64,000 nt of DNA from Bog-756 sp963699055 (GCA_963699055.1 CAVOTA010000002.1:248001-312000); one strand, 5' to 3'; positions 15,679-25,452 are shown, counted from the stretch's first letter. The notes: a model not told the origin generated them from the letters alone. Program-made: numbers and translations.

Positions 15679-15836
15679 GGGGCGATCGTAGGCCGACCGG
15701 GGACGCCCCGGTCCCGAGGTGCCCGACCGGTAACCACCGGTGTCCGTCACCGCCGTGCCACACTGGCGTGTCCACCGGGCGTGGGTGCGTCCGATCGGGG
15801 CGCACGGCGCCCCCGAGCTGCGAGAGGAGTCCGTGG

Positions 15837-17093
15837 GTGCTGGCCTTCACCTTCCCGGGACAGGGGTCCCAGCGGTCCGGCATGGGACACGCCTGGGTCG
15901 ACCACCCCTCGTGGGAAGTTGCGGGTGAGGCCTCCGAGATCGCCGGGCGGGACCTGACCGCACTCCTCCTCGAGGCCCCCATGGACGAGCTCACCCGGAC
16001 CGCCAACGCCCAGCTGGCCACCTTCGTGATGAGCCTGGTCGTCCTCGACGCCGTCGAGCGCATCGGCCTCACCCCGGCGGCCTGTGCCGGCCACAGCCTG
16101 GGCGAGTACACCGCCCTGGTGGCGTCCGGCGCCCTGTCCCTGGCCGACGGCACCTCGCTGGTCATCGAACGGGGCGATGCCATGCAGGGGGCCGCCGACA
16201 GCACGCCGGGGACCATGGCCGCCCTGATCGGGATCGCCGACGACGACGCCGAGGCCGCCTGCCAACGGGCCGAGGCCGAGGTGTGGGTGGCCAACTACAA
16301 CGCGCCCGGGCAGGTGGTGATCGCCGGAACCGAGGACGGGATCGCCGCCGCCACCGCCCACGCCAAGGAGCTGGGCGCCCGCAAGGTGCTGCCCATCCCG
16401 GTCTCGGGGGCCTTCCACACCCCGATGATGCTCCCGGCGCGCGCCCGGCTCCGTCGGCGCCTCGACACCGTCACCTTCCACGCCCCCGAGGTCCCCGTCG
16501 TCGCCAACGTCGACGCCCGGGTCCACACCGACCCCGCCGAGTGGCCGGGACTGCTGTCGGCCCAGCTGTGCAGCCCGGTGCGCTGGCGCCAGTCGCTCGA
16601 GTCGCTGAGCGGGCGGGGCGCCACGCTGATCGTCGAGCTCGGTCCGGGCGGGGTGCTCACCGGCATGGTCCGGCGTGCCACCCCGGACGTCAAGGGCGTG
16701 TCCGTCGCCGTGCCCGACGACCTCGACAAGCTGATGGACACGGTGGCCGGGGCCGACGACTGGGCCACCGGCTCGCCGGCCGCCCAGGGTGAGCACCTCT
16801 ACACCTCGGAGCGGGTGGTGGTCAGCCCGGCGCCCGGCGTGTTCGAGCCCGATGCCGCCCTCGCCGCACTGGAGCGGAGCGCGCTCGCCGAGGCCACCGC
16901 CGCGCCCGGCAGCGGCGCCGGCGCCGAACCCGGGTCACTGCTCGCCGTGGGCGACCGGGTCGGCACGGTCGGACTCACCGACGTGCGCACACCCTTCGAG
17001 GGGATCCTCGTCCGCTGGCTCGCCGTCCGCGGTGAGCGGGTGGTGGAGGGTCAGCCCGTGGCGTGGATCCGTACCCGGCCGGCCCACCCGTGA
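15837..17093 (+). CDS. fabD: Malonyl-CoA:ACP transacylase with C-terminal biotinyl/lipoyl-like domain
   Basis: 418 residues. Transfers malonyl from CoA to ACP for fatty acid elongation. Residues 1-~310 are the acyltransferase with the FPGQGSQ start, nucleophile S87 in GHSLGEYTA and the active-site H in GAFHTPMM. Residues ~319-418 are extra: VVVSPAPGVFEPD, GDRVGTVGLTDVRTPFEGILVRWL, GERVVEGQPVAWI look like a barrel-sandwich hybrid of the biotinyl/lipoyl type, with TPFEG where biotinyl domains have the modified lysine motif. GTG start with GAGGAG seven bases upstream. First gene of fabD-fabG-acpP-fabF. Confidence 0.92.
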   Translation: MLAFTFPGQGSQRSGMGHAWVDHPSWEVAGEASEIAGRDLTALLLEAPMDELTRTANAQLATFVMSLVVLDAVERIGLTPAACAGHSLGEYTALVASGALSLADGTSLVIERGDAMQGAADSTPGTMAALIGIADDDAEAACQRAEAEVWVANYNAPGQVVIAGTEDGIAAATAHAKELGARKVLPIPVSGAFHTPMMLPARARLRRRLDTVTFHAPEVPVVANVDARVHTDPAEWPGLLSAQLCSPVRWRQSLESLSGRGATLIVELGPGGVLTGMVRRATPDVKGVSVAVPDDLDKLMDTVAGADDWATGSPAAQGEHLYTSERVVVSPAPGVFEPDAALAALERSALAEATAAPGSGAGAEPGSLLAVGDRVGTVGLTDVRTPFEGILVRWLAVRGERVVEGQPVAWIRTRPAHP

Positions 17094-17139
17094 CCCGCCC
17101 GACATCACCGGGCACCCCACCACCGACGAGGAGGACGCC

Positions 17140-17889
17140 GTGGGCGACGACGTGACGAGGGACGGGGGCCGCGTGGTGCTGGTCACCGGTGGTTCCCGTG
17201 GGATCGGCCTGGCCTGCGCCGAGTGGTTCCTGGCCGCGGGTGACCGGGTGGCGGTCACCTCGCGCAGCGGTACCACCGACCGCGACCTGGGCGTCGGGCC
17301 GGACCGCTTCCTGTCGCTGACGTGTGACGTGTGCGACCCCGGGCAGGTGGAGACGGCCTTCGCCGCCGTGGAGGCGGCCTGGGGCCCGGTGGAGGTGCTG
17401 GTGGCAAACGCCGGGATCACCCGCGACATGCTGGCCCTGCGCATGGGCGAGGACGCCTGGTCCGAGGTCATCGACACCAATCTCACGGCTGCCTTCCGGG
17501 TCACCAGACGGGCGCTCACCAAGATGCTGCGACTGCACCGGGGCCGGGTGGTGCTGGTGTCGTCGGTCGGCGCCTTCATCGGCTCGGCCGGCCAGGCCAA
17601 CTACGCCGCGTCCAAGGCCGGCCTGGTCGGTCTGGCCCGTTCGCTGGCCCGTGAGGTGGCCAGCCGCGCCATCACCGTCAACGTGGTGGCCCCCGGTCTG
17701 GTCGAGACGAATATGCTGGCCGGGTTGGGCGAGGCCAAGCGGGCCGAGTTCGCCGCCCAGGTGCCGCTCGGCCGGGTGGCCGAGCCGGGCGAGATCGCCT
17801 CGGTGATCGGCTTCCTCGCCTCGGACGACGCCGCCTACGTCACCGGGGCCGTGCTCCCCGTGGACGGTGGCCTGGCCATGGGCCTCTGA
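17140..17889 (+). CDS. fabG: 3-oxoacyl-ACP reductase (SDR family)
   Basis: 249 residues. NADPH-dependent reduction of 3-oxoacyl-ACP. Rossmann start VTGGSRGIG, NAG at 90-92, catalytic S142, Y155 and K159 (NYAASKAG), and the FabG-type ending VTGAVLPVDGG. GTG start with GAGGAGG upstream. It lies 46 bases after fabD and before acpP, so a role in the same elongation cycle is well supported, although SDR specificity cannot be proved from sequence. Confidence 0.92.
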   Translation: MGDDVTRDGGRVVLVTGGSRGIGLACAEWFLAAGDRVAVTSRSGTTDRDLGVGPDRFLSLTCDVCDPGQVETAFAAVEAAWGPVEVLVANAGITRDMLALRMGEDAWSEVIDTNLTAAFRVTRRALTKMLRLHRGRVVLVSSVGAFIGSAGQANYAASKAGLVGLARSLAREVASRAITVNVVAPGLVETNMLAGLGEAKRAEFAAQVPLGRVAEPGEIASVIGFLASDDAAYVTGAVLPVDGGLAMGL

Positions 17890-17996
17890 CCCGCCTGGCG
17901 CAGTACCCTCCGGTACCGACAACATGGCCCCGGCAGACCCACCGCCGGGGCGGGGCGCCGCACGACCACCACCGACACACCGACCAAGGAGACGAA

Positions 17997-18236
17997 GTGA
18001 GCAACGACGAGACGTTCGAGAAGTTCAAGGGGTGCGCCGTGGAGGTCCTGCAGGTCCCCGAGGACAAGATCACCAAGGACGCCCGGTTCGCCGAGGACCT
18101 GGACGCCGACAGCCTGGACCTGGTGGAACTGGTCATGGCGCTCGAGGAGACCTTCGACGTCACCGTCGACGAGAACGAGCTCGAGGGCATCGAGACCATC
18201 GGCCAGGCCTACGACCTGATCGTCGCCAAGCTCTGA
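17997..18236 (+). CDS. acpP: Acyl carrier protein
   Basis: 79 residues, acidic, four-helix type. Phosphopantetheine attachment serine S39 in DADSLDLVEL. Carries growing acyl chains for FabD, FabG and FabF encoded around it. GTG start with AAGGAG upstream. The stop overlaps the fabF start (TGATG, 18234-18238). Confidence 0.96.
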   Translation: MSNDETFEKFKGCAVEVLQVPEDKITKDARFAEDLDADSLDLVELVMALEETFDVTVDENELEGIETIGQAYDLIVAKL

Positions 18237-19432
18237 TGCTGCTGGGCACCGGCCCGGACGGCCCGATCGCCGGGCGCCGCGTCGCCATCACGGGGATCGG
18301 CGTCCTCGCCTGCTGCGGCATCGGCACCGGGGCGTTCTGGGAGGGCCTGCACGGGCCGGCGCCCGAGGGCGAACGGCGCGTGCACGACTTCGACCCCGAA
18401 CGGTGGTTCACTCCCAAGGAGGCCCGGACCCTCGACCGCTTCGCCCAGTTCAGCGTGGCCGTCGCCGAGATGGCGCTCGAGGATGCCGGTGCGCTCGACG
18501 CCGACCCGGCGCGCTCGGGTGTCATCATGGGGACCGGAGTCGGCGGCCTCCAGTCACTGGAGACCCAGATCCTCGTCTACGCCGAGAAGGGCGCCGGTCG
18601 GGTGTCGCCCCGCCTGGTGCCGATGATGATGTCGAACGCCGGCGCCGCCGCCGTGTCGATGCGGCTCGGGTGGCACGGTCCGTCCGAGACGGTCATCACC
18701 GCGTGTGCCGCCGGGGCCCACAGCATCGCCCACGCCGCCCGACTGGTGGCGTCGGGACGCTGCGATGTCGCCGTGGGCGGCGCCGCCGAGGCGGGCATGA
18801 CCCCGGTCGGGATCGCCGCCTTCGCCAACATGACCGCCCTGTCGACCACCGGACACTCCCGGCCCTTCGACGTCCGCCGCGACGGATTCGTGATGACCGA
18901 GGGCGGCGGGGCCCTCGTCTTCGAGGACTGGGACCGGGCCGTGGCCCGCGGGGCGCGCATCTACGGCGAGCTCGCCGGCGCCGGCAGCACCTCCGACGCC
19001 CACCACATCACCGCGCCGGCCCCCGGCGGCACCGGGGCGGCGGCCTGCATGCTCGAGGCCATGGCCGATGCCGGGCTGCGCCCCGACGAGGTGCGCCACA
19101 TCAACGCCCACGGCACCTCGACCCCGCTGAACGACCAGGCCGAGTCCGACGCCATCGGCGCGGTCTTCGGCCCCGACTCGCCCCCGGTCACCTCGACCAA
19201 GGGCGTCACCGGTCACGGCCTGGGTGCCAGCGGCGCCATCGAGGCGGTCGCCGCCGTGCTGACCATCGAGCATGCCAGCATCCCGCCGACCGTCGGCTAC
19301 GGGGAGCCCGACCCCGGGATCCACCTCGACGTCGTGGGCCCCGGACCCCGGGCGTGGGAACCGGGGCCGATCCTGTCCAACTCCTTCGGGTTCGGCGGCC
19401 ACAACGGCTGCCTGGTGATCACCCCCGCCTGA
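18236..19432 (+). CDS. fabF: 3-oxoacyl-ACP synthase II
   Basis: 398 residues. Condenses malonyl-ACP with acyl-ACP. Thiolase-fold active site: C157 (TACAAGAHS), H292 (NAHGTSTPLND), K322 (STKGVTGH) and H327. Chain-end motif NSFGFGGHN is present. ATG overlaps the acpP stop by one base, so the two are coupled. No fabH or enoyl reductase is in the window. Confidence 0.95.
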   Translation: MLLGTGPDGPIAGRRVAITGIGVLACCGIGTGAFWEGLHGPAPEGERRVHDFDPERWFTPKEARTLDRFAQFSVAVAEMALEDAGALDADPARSGVIMGTGVGGLQSLETQILVYAEKGAGRVSPRLVPMMMSNAGAAAVSMRLGWHGPSETVITACAAGAHSIAHAARLVASGRCDVAVGGAAEAGMTPVGIAAFANMTALSTTGHSRPFDVRRDGFVMTEGGGALVFEDWDRAVARGARIYGELAGAGSTSDAHHITAPAPGGTGAAACMLEAMADAGLRPDEVRHINAHGTSTPLNDQAESDAIGAVFGPDSPPVTSTKGVTGHGLGASGAIEAVAAVLTIEHASIPPTVGYGEPDPGIHLDVVGPGPRAWEPGPILSNSFGFGGHNGCLVITPA

Positions 19433-19499
19433 CGTCCGCGCGCCCCGACCGGACGGCGCGTCCCGGCACCGGTCCCCCAGCCCCTACCGTGGTGTTCCC

Positions 19500-21191
19500 A
19501 TGATCGACCCCGCCACCCCCACGGGCCACGTCCCGGGCCCCGACGACCCATCGGACCTGGCCATCGGCGCCTTCACCCGCCACGCCCCGTGGATCGTCGA
19601 CCCCGCCACCATGCCGTGGCGCCGGGCGCACGGATCCGAGCCCGACATCGTGACGCTCCGGGGCCAGGCCGCCGACCTGGCCCGGACACTGGTCCACCCG
19701 CAGCACCTCCCCTCGGTCGGTCGTGTCCTCGCCGTGGCCTGGCAGTTGGGCGGGGCCCTGCTGCTGTGGGGCTCGCGGGAGCGGGGCACCCCCGAGTCCC
19801 GGGCCGGCCTGTCCCGGCGGCTGCGTCCGGCCTTCGAGCACCTCGGACCCACCTACATCAAGCTCGGACAGATCATCTCCTCGGGCGAGGGGATCTTCCC
19901 CGAGGAGCTGGTGTCCGAGTTCCGCCTGCTGCGCGACCGGGTCCCACCCGAACCGTTCCCCGTCGTCCGGCGCACCGTCGAGGAGGACCTGGGCCGCCCG
20001 CTGGCCGAGCTCTTCACGTCGTTCGACCGCACCCCCATCGCCTCGGCCTCCATCGCCCAGGTGCACGCCGCCACTCTGCGCACGGGCGAGCGGGTGGTCG
20101 TCAAGGTCCAGCGCAGCCGGGTGGCGCCGCTCGTCCGCCTCGACGTCGCCGCCATGGCCTGGATCGCCCCGTTCCTGGTCGGCCGCATCCCCGTCGCCGC
20201 CCTCACCAATCCGCCGGCGCTGGTCGAGCTCTTCGCCGAGACCATCGTCGAGGAGCTCGACTTCCGCCTCGAGGCCCAGAACATGCTCGACATCGCCGAG
20301 GTGTTCGCCGGCACCGGACAGCGCACCGTGGTCGTCCCTCGGCCCCACCCCGAACTGGTCACCCGGCGGGTACTGGTCATGGAGCACCTGCACGGCTTCT
20401 CGTGGGGCGACGCCGAGGCCATGCGGGCGGCCGGCATCGACACCGCCGCCGTGCTCCGCTCCAGCCTCATCGCCTTCCTCGAGGGTGCGCTGCTCTACGG
20501 CGTCTTCCACGGGGACCTCCACGGCGGCAACCTCATGGTCCAGTCGGACGGGACCGTGGCGCTCCTCGACTTCGGGATCACCGCCCGGCTCGACGAGCGC
20601 AAGCGGCAGGCCTTCCTCCGCCTCCAGATGGGCGCCAGCACCAACAACGTCACCGTGCAGGTCGAGGCCCTGCGCGATCTCGGGGCCCTGCCCCCCGACA
20701 GCGACATCGACGCCGTCATCCGCGACCTCAACCTCGATCGGCCGCCCATCGATCCCACCACGCTCACGGCCGAGGAGATGGTCGCCGAGCTGCGCGAGGT
20801 CACCAAGGCCCTGCTCGGCTACGGCGCCCGCCTGCCGAAGGAGCTGATGCTCTTCGTCAAGAACATGCTGTTCCTCAACGGCGCCATGGCCACCATGGCA
20901 CCCGACGTCGACATCCTGGGCGAGATCGTGGCCATCGTGACCTACTTCACCGAGCACCACGGCGAGCGCATCGCCCGCGAGGTGGGCTTCGAGGTGACGG
21001 CGCAGACCATCGACCTCGACGGCTACCGGGCGGCCATGGGCTTTGCCGACGGCGACGACGCCATCACCTTCCGGGACCTGCAGGAGCGACGTGAGCTCAT
21101 CGCCAAGCGGCTCGAGGCGCACGAGCACCCGAGACGCCGGGTCTCGGTGTTGAAGGCGCTCTACCGGCTGGTGCGGCCGGTCCGGGACTGA
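19500..21191 (+). CDS. ABC1/UbiB-family atypical kinase
   Basis: 563 residues. UbiB/AarF-type protein-kinase-like fold: KLGQ motif (GPTYIKLGQIISSGEGIFP) near residue 120, SIAQVHAAT, ion-pair lysine in VVVKVQRS, catalytic loop HGDLHGGNLM and LLDFG. The family supports isoprenoid quinone metabolism, which here would mean menaquinone. A role outside quinone synthesis is possible. The C-terminal part is helical with a hydrophobic stretch. TACCGT at 19485-19490 is nine bases upstream of the ATG. Monocistronic, 67 bases after fabF. Confidence 0.85.
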   Translation: MIDPATPTGHVPGPDDPSDLAIGAFTRHAPWIVDPATMPWRRAHGSEPDIVTLRGQAADLARTLVHPQHLPSVGRVLAVAWQLGGALLLWGSRERGTPESRAGLSRRLRPAFEHLGPTYIKLGQIISSGEGIFPEELVSEFRLLRDRVPPEPFPVVRRTVEEDLGRPLAELFTSFDRTPIASASIAQVHAATLRTGERVVVKVQRSRVAPLVRLDVAAMAWIAPFLVGRIPVAALTNPPALVELFAETIVEELDFRLEAQNMLDIAEVFAGTGQRTVVVPRPHPELVTRRVLVMEHLHGFSWGDAEAMRAAGIDTAAVLRSSLIAFLEGALLYGVFHGDLHGGNLMVQSDGTVALLDFGITARLDERKRQAFLRLQMGASTNNVTVQVEALRDLGALPPDSDIDAVIRDLNLDRPPIDPTTLTAEEMVAELREVTKALLGYGARLPKELMLFVKNMLFLNGAMATMAPDVDILGEIVAIVTYFTEHHGERIAREVGFEVTAQTIDLDGYRAAMGFADGDDAITFRDLQERRELIAKRLEAHEHPRRRVSVLKALYRLVRPVRD

Positions 21192-21216
21192 CCCGGCGAC
21201 CCCACCGCCGGGTCCG

Positions 21217-21612
21217 TCAGAGCAGGCCGCGCCGGATGGCGGCCTCGAGCGACAGTTCCAGGGCGTCGACGCGCTCGGACATCTGCAGGGTGCACGACGA
21301 GGGGAGGTGGCCCACGCCGGCGTCGATGCCCGCCGGGGTGAGCCGGGCGATGTGGACGGTCGTCGCCCACAGGCCGGCGCAGGCGCCGATCAGGGCGACC
21401 ACGCAGTCCCCGTCCGCCGGGTCGGGTGCCGGACTGCCGAGCAGCCACCGGTCGGCATCGGCGATGCGACGGTCGAGCTCATCGCACGCCGTCAGGACGA
21501 CCGGTCCCGGCTCACCGATGTCGGCGATGAGCTCGACCAGTGCGGCGTGCAGGGCGAGTACGTAGGGGGCGGCACCTTCGCGCCACCGCCGCGTGCGTCG
21601 TCCCCCGAGCAT
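21217..21612 (-). CDS. Conserved-looking hypothetical protein
   Basis: 131 residues from the ATG at 21612; the frame opens further at 21648, but the 21612 start has a TACCTT box six bases upstream (21619-21624, minus strand), typical of leaderless genes here. Mostly helical: YVLALHAALVELIADI, TACDELDRRIADADRWLL, SERVDALELSLEAAIRRGLL. No membrane segment or recognised domain. It stops convergently to the UbiB kinase with a 25-base gap. Confidence 0.6.
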   Translation of the reverse strand: MLGGRRTRRWREGAAPYVLALHAALVELIADIGEPGPVVLTACDELDRRIADADRWLLGSPAPDPADGDCVVALIGACAGLWATTVHIARLTPAGIDAGVGHLPSSCTLQMSERVDALELSLEAAIRRGLL

Positions 21613-21753
21613 GGGTGGAAGGTACCCCTGCCCACCCCCGGTCCGCACGAGGCGTCACACCCCGTGTTCGCCGTGCTGGAGCGGAAGGAATTCCTGGTCA
21701 CGGTGCGTGACAACCTCCGTGGAGGGTGGTGGTGTCGACGGTCGCCGGCCCCG

Positions 21754-22554
21754 TCAGCCGGCGTCGATGGCGGCCCGCAGCGAGCCGACGAACTCGGCGG
21801 CACCGTCGGGGCCCCCGCCCTCGAGCAGGCGCCGCACCAGCGCCGATCCCACCACCACGCCGTCCGCCACCTCGCACACCGTGGCGGCCTGGTCGGGTGT
21901 GGACACTCCGATGCCGACACACACCGGCAGGTCGGTGTGGGCCCGCACCCGACCGGCGACCTGGCGGGCGGAGTCGGCCAGCACGGACTGCTCGCCGGTG
22001 ACCCCCATCCGTCCCACGGCGTAGACGAAGCCGCGGGAGCGACGGCAGATGGCCGCCATGCGGTCGTCGGGCGTGGACGGCGCCACCAGCAGCACGGTCG
22101 CCACGTCCTCGTCGTCGGCCGCCGCCGCCCACGGGCCGACCTCCTCGAGCGGCAGGTCGGGGATGATCGCCCCCCGCACCCCCGACTGGCGCATCGACCC
22201 GGCGATGCGGGTGTGGCCGGCCCGGTAGATCAGGTTGTAGTACGTCATCACCACGAGGGGCACACCGACGTCGACACGGCTGAGGTCGGCGAGGACCCCC
22301 TCGGGGGTGGTGCCCCGTCCGAGGGACCGCAGTGACGACTCCTGGATGACGGCGCCGTCGATCATCGGGTCGGAGAAGGGGATCCCCACCTCGATGGCGT
22401 CCGCCCCCGCACCGGCCACTGCCTCGAGGACCAGCAGCCACTCGTCGTCGAGTCCGGCGGTGATGTACGGGACGAGGAGCTTGTGCCCGGCGTCGCGCCG
22501 GCTGCGCAGCGCCGTCTCCAGGGCGCCCGGCGGCGAGGTCGTGGGTGCCGTCAT
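21754..22554 (-). CDS. trpA: Tryptophan synthase alpha subunit
   Basis: 266 residues. Cleaves indole-3-glycerol phosphate to indole. TIM barrel with catalytic E55 (ADAIEVGIPFSDP) and D66 (MIDG) and phosphate loop GIGVSTPDQA. Start overlaps the trpB stop (ATGA, 22551-22554), giving equal synthesis of the two subunits. Last gene of trpCFBA. Confidence 0.96.
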   Translation of the reverse strand: MTAPTTSPPGALETALRSRRDAGHKLLVPYITAGLDDEWLLVLEAVAGAGADAIEVGIPFSDPMIDGAVIQESSLRSLGRGTTPEGVLADLSRVDVGVPLVVMTYYNLIYRAGHTRIAGSMRQSGVRGAIIPDLPLEEVGPWAAAADDEDVATVLLVAPSTPDDRMAAICRRSRGFVYAVGRMGVTGEQSVLADSARQVAGRVRAHTDLPVCVGIGVSTPDQAATVCEVADGVVVGSALVRRLLEGGGPDGAAEFVGSLRAAIDAG

Positions 22555-23753
22555 GGCCGCCCCCGCAGGATGTCGCGCACCTGGGCGACGTCCTTGTCGC
22601 CCCGGCCCGAGAGGTTCACCAGCACGGTGGTGCCCGGGGCCAGCTCGCCCGTGCCGGCGGCGGCCACCACCCAGGCCAGGGCGTGGGCCGACTCCAGGGC
22701 GGGCAGGATCCCCTCGGTGCGGGCCAGCAGCTGGAACGCCTCCAGGACCGCCTCGTCGTCCGCCGCCACGTAACGGGCACGCCCGATCTCGGCCAGGTGG
22801 GCGTGCTCGGGTCCGATGCCCGGGTAGTCGAGGCCGGCCGAGATCGACTCGGCCTCGAGGATCTGCCCGGCCTCGTCCTGGATGAGGGCGCTGCGCATGC
22901 CGTGGAGCACCCCGGGGATCCCGGTGGTGAGGGCGGCGCCGCCCGAGGCCTCCACCGCCACCAGCGCCGATGCCGTGCCGTCGGCGAAGCCGGCGAAGAT
23001 GCCTGCGGCGTTCGACCCCCCGCCCGCACAGGCCACGACGACATCGGGGTCGGATCCGAGCAGGGTGCGGGCCTGCACCCGTGCCTCGTCCCCGATGACC
23101 CGCTGGAACTCCCGCACCATCCACGGGTACGGGTGCGGACCCATCACCGACCCCAGGCAGTAGTGGGTGTCGTCCACCGACGCCACCCACGCCCGCAGGG
23201 CCTCGTTGACCGCGTCCTTGAGGGTGCGGCTCCCGCTGGTCACCGGAACCACCGTGGCGCCCAGGAGCTCCATCCGGAACACGTTCAGCTCCTGGCGTCG
23301 GGTGTCGACCTCGCCCATGTACACGAGGCACTCCATGCCGAAGAGGGCCGCCGCCGTGGCCGTGGCGACCCCGTGCTGACCGGCGCCCGTCTCGGCGATG
23401 AGCTTGTTCTTGCCCATGCGCCGGGCCAGCAGTCCCTGGCCGATCACGTTGTTCAGCTTGTGCGACCCGGTGTGGGCCAGGTCCTCGCGCTTGAGCAGCA
23501 CCCGCACGCCGAGCTCGGCGGAGAGGCGACCGCACTCGGTCACCGGGGTGGGTCGGCCGCCGAAGCCGCGCAGGATCGAATCGAGTTCGGCCCGGAACGC
23601 GGGGTCGGCCCACGCCTCGCGGAACGCCGCCTCGAGTTCGATGCAGGCGGGCACCAGCGACTCGGGGACGAACCTGCCCCCGTAGTCGCCGAATCGGCCG
23701 GTCGGTCCCGGGTCGCCCATGACGGTGTCGGTCCGGGTGGTCTCGGTGGTCAT
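22551..23753 (-). CDS. trpB: Tryptophan synthase beta subunit
   Basis: 400 residues. PLP enzyme joining indole and serine. PLP lysine K99 in HTGSHKLNN, phosphate-binding GGGSNA, and ETGAGQHGVATA. Length normal for TrpB1, the TrpA-coupled form. It follows trpF with a 52-base gap, where a minor start signal could lie. Confidence 0.96.
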   Translation of the reverse strand: MTTETTRTDTVMGDPGPTGRFGDYGGRFVPESLVPACIELEAAFREAWADPAFRAELDSILRGFGGRPTPVTECGRLSAELGVRVLLKREDLAHTGSHKLNNVIGQGLLARRMGKNKLIAETGAGQHGVATATAAALFGMECLVYMGEVDTRRQELNVFRMELLGATVVPVTSGSRTLKDAVNEALRAWVASVDDTHYCLGSVMGPHPYPWMVREFQRVIGDEARVQARTLLGSDPDVVVACAGGGSNAAGIFAGFADGTASALVAVEASGGAALTTGIPGVLHGMRSALIQDEAGQILEAESISAGLDYPGIGPEHAHLAEIGRARYVAADDEAVLEAFQLLARTEGILPALESAHALAWVVAAAGTGELAPGTTVLVNLSGRGDKDVAQVRDILRGRP

Positions 23754-23805
23754 CGTGTGCGGCTCGCAGTCGGGTCGGTCGGGAGGCGGGCGGGCGGGCG
23801 GGACG

Positions 23806-24552
23806 TCATGCGTCGTCCTGCCAGTCGAACAGGTCGGTGGCCCGGCGGGTCCCCGGGTCGGTGTCGTCGTCGGGCGACCCCCCGTCCGCCCGGCGGCGGG
23901 CGAGGACCTCGCGCCCGGCCGTGCGGGCGGCGGTGACGAACTCCCGGATCCTGGCGGGATCCTTCACCCCGGGGGCGGACTCCACGCCGCTCGACACGTC
24001 CACTCCCCACGGGTGCAGGTGGGCCACCGCGGCCCCCACGTTGTCCGGCCGCAGGCCGCCCGACACCATCAGCCGGCCCGGGTCGACGACGCCCTCGGCC
24101 AGCCGCCAGTCGAACAGCTCGCCCGAGCCGGGACTGGCCCCGTCGATGAGCAGGGTCTGGGCCCCGTAGTCGGGGAAGCGCTCGATGTTGCGGTGCCCCG
24201 CCGGGAACGCCTTGATCGTCCAGTTCACCCGCTCGGCCACCCACCGGGTGTCCTCGGGCGACTCGAACCCGTGGAGCTGGACGGCCCGTAGGCCGATCTG
24301 GCCGGCGATCTCGACGACCCGTCGGGGCGACTCGTCGCGGAACACGCCCACGGTGACGGTCTCGAACGGGAGGCGCTTGACGATGTCGGCCACCGCGGCC
24401 GGCGCCATCTGCCGCGGCGACGGGGCGAACACGAAGCCGACGGCGGACGCACCCATGCCCACGGCCACCAGGGCATCGGCCTCGGAGGTGATGCCGCAGA
24501 TCTTGACGAACAGGTCCCCGCCGTCCGTCCCGCCGGGGGCCAGCGGGCTCAT
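23806..24552 (-). CDS. trpF: Phosphoribosylanthranilate isomerase
   Basis: 248 residues. Converts PRA to CdRP. Barrel with catalytic C19 (VKICGI) and D in TLLIDGASPGSG, product-binding VSGGLRPDNV and GVDVSSGVE. It has an acidic C-terminal extension of ~35 residues beyond the barrel. The start overlaps the trpC stop (24549-24552). A separate trpF is notable because many actinobacteria use PriA (HisA) for both reactions. Confidence 0.94.
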   Translation of the reverse strand: MSPLAPGGTDGGDLFVKICGITSEADALVAVGMGASAVGFVFAPSPRQMAPAAVADIVKRLPFETVTVGVFRDESPRRVVEIAGQIGLRAVQLHGFESPEDTRWVAERVNWTIKAFPAGHRNIERFPDYGAQTLLIDGASPGSGELFDWRLAEGVVDPGRLMVSGGLRPDNVGAAVAHLHPWGVDVSSGVESAPGVKDPARIREFVTAARTAGREVLARRRADGGSPDDDTDPGTRRATDLFDWQDDA

Positions 24553-25349
24553 GCCCGTGCGCCGAGCAGGCCGTCCACGGCCGAGCTCCGGTCGGCCGAC
24601 CGCACCAGCGTCTCCCCCACCAGGACCGCGCTGTACCCGGCGGCGGCCAGGCGCCCGACATCGGCGGCGTCCCGGATCCCCGACTCGGCCACGGCCACGA
24701 CCCCGTCCGGGATGCGCGCCCCCAACCGCACGGCCCGCTCACGGTCGACCTCGAACGTGCGCAGGTCCCGCTGGTTGACCCCGACCAGTTCGGCGCCGGC
24801 GGCCAGGGCCCGGTCGAGCTCGGGCTCGTCGTGGACCTCGACCAGCGCCGCCAGTCCGAGGTCGCGGGCCAAGGTGAGCAGGTCGGCGAGTTCGTCGTCG
24901 GCCAGGGCGGCCACGATCAGCAGCACGGCGTCGGCACCCATGGCCCCGGCGTCGCACACGTCGAGGGGCCCGACGGTGAAGTCCTTGCGCAGCACCGGCA
25001 GCGAGCAGGCGACCCGTGCCGCCTCCAGGTCGGCACGGCTCCCGCCGAAGAACGCCTCGTCGGTCAGCACCGACAGGCACGAGGACCCGCCCGTCTCGTA
25101 GGCGGCGGCGACGGCCGCAGGGTCGAGCGTAGGGTCGAGGTCGCCCTTGGAGGGGGACCGGCGCTTGATCTCGGAGATCACGGCCACCCCCCGCGCCTCC
25201 CGTCCCGCCACCAGCGCCGCGGTGAAGTCGCGCCGTCCTCCGACCGCAGCCCGCGCCCGGGCCCCGTCGACGGTGGCCGCCACGTCGCGGTCGTCGACGG
25301 CTGCGGCGGCCCGGTGGGCGGCCAGGATCGAGTCGAGGTAGGTCGGCAT
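24549..25349 (-). CDS. trpC: Indole-3-glycerol phosphate synthase
   Basis: 266 residues from the ATG at 25349. Catalyses CdRP to IGP. Motifs: VISEIKRRSPSKG, the catalytic K in VLRKDFTV, EVHDEPELDRAL, LVGVNQRDLRTFEVD and VAESGI. The frame also opens at 25400, but the chosen start has TAGGCT at 25358-25363 (minus strand) eight bases upstream. First gene of trpCFBA. Confidence 0.95.
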   Translation of the reverse strand: MPTYLDSILAAHRAAAAVDDRDVAATVDGARARAAVGGRRDFTAALVAGREARGVAVISEIKRRSPSKGDLDPTLDPAAVAAAYETGGSSCLSVLTDEAFFGGSRADLEAARVACSLPVLRKDFTVGPLDVCDAGAMGADAVLLIVAALADDELADLLTLARDLGLAALVEVHDEPELDRALAAGAELVGVNQRDLRTFEVDRERAVRLGARIPDGVVAVAESGIRDAADVGRLAAAGYSAVLVGETLVRSADRSSAVDGLLGARA

Positions 25350-25452
25350 CGACGGCCAGCCTACCGGTGCCCCGTGCACTGCCGGCGGTGGCTGGCTCAC
25401 ACTTCCCTAACCGTGGCGCCGCCGGCCGGGCATCCGATGGCAGGCTGGTCCG

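Noticed and set aside
15294..15836. 180-residue extension upstream of FabD in the same frame
   Set aside because: Composition is Arg/Pro-rich shadow of the DUF2510 gene. A GTG with a good ribosome site sits exactly at the FabD fold start.
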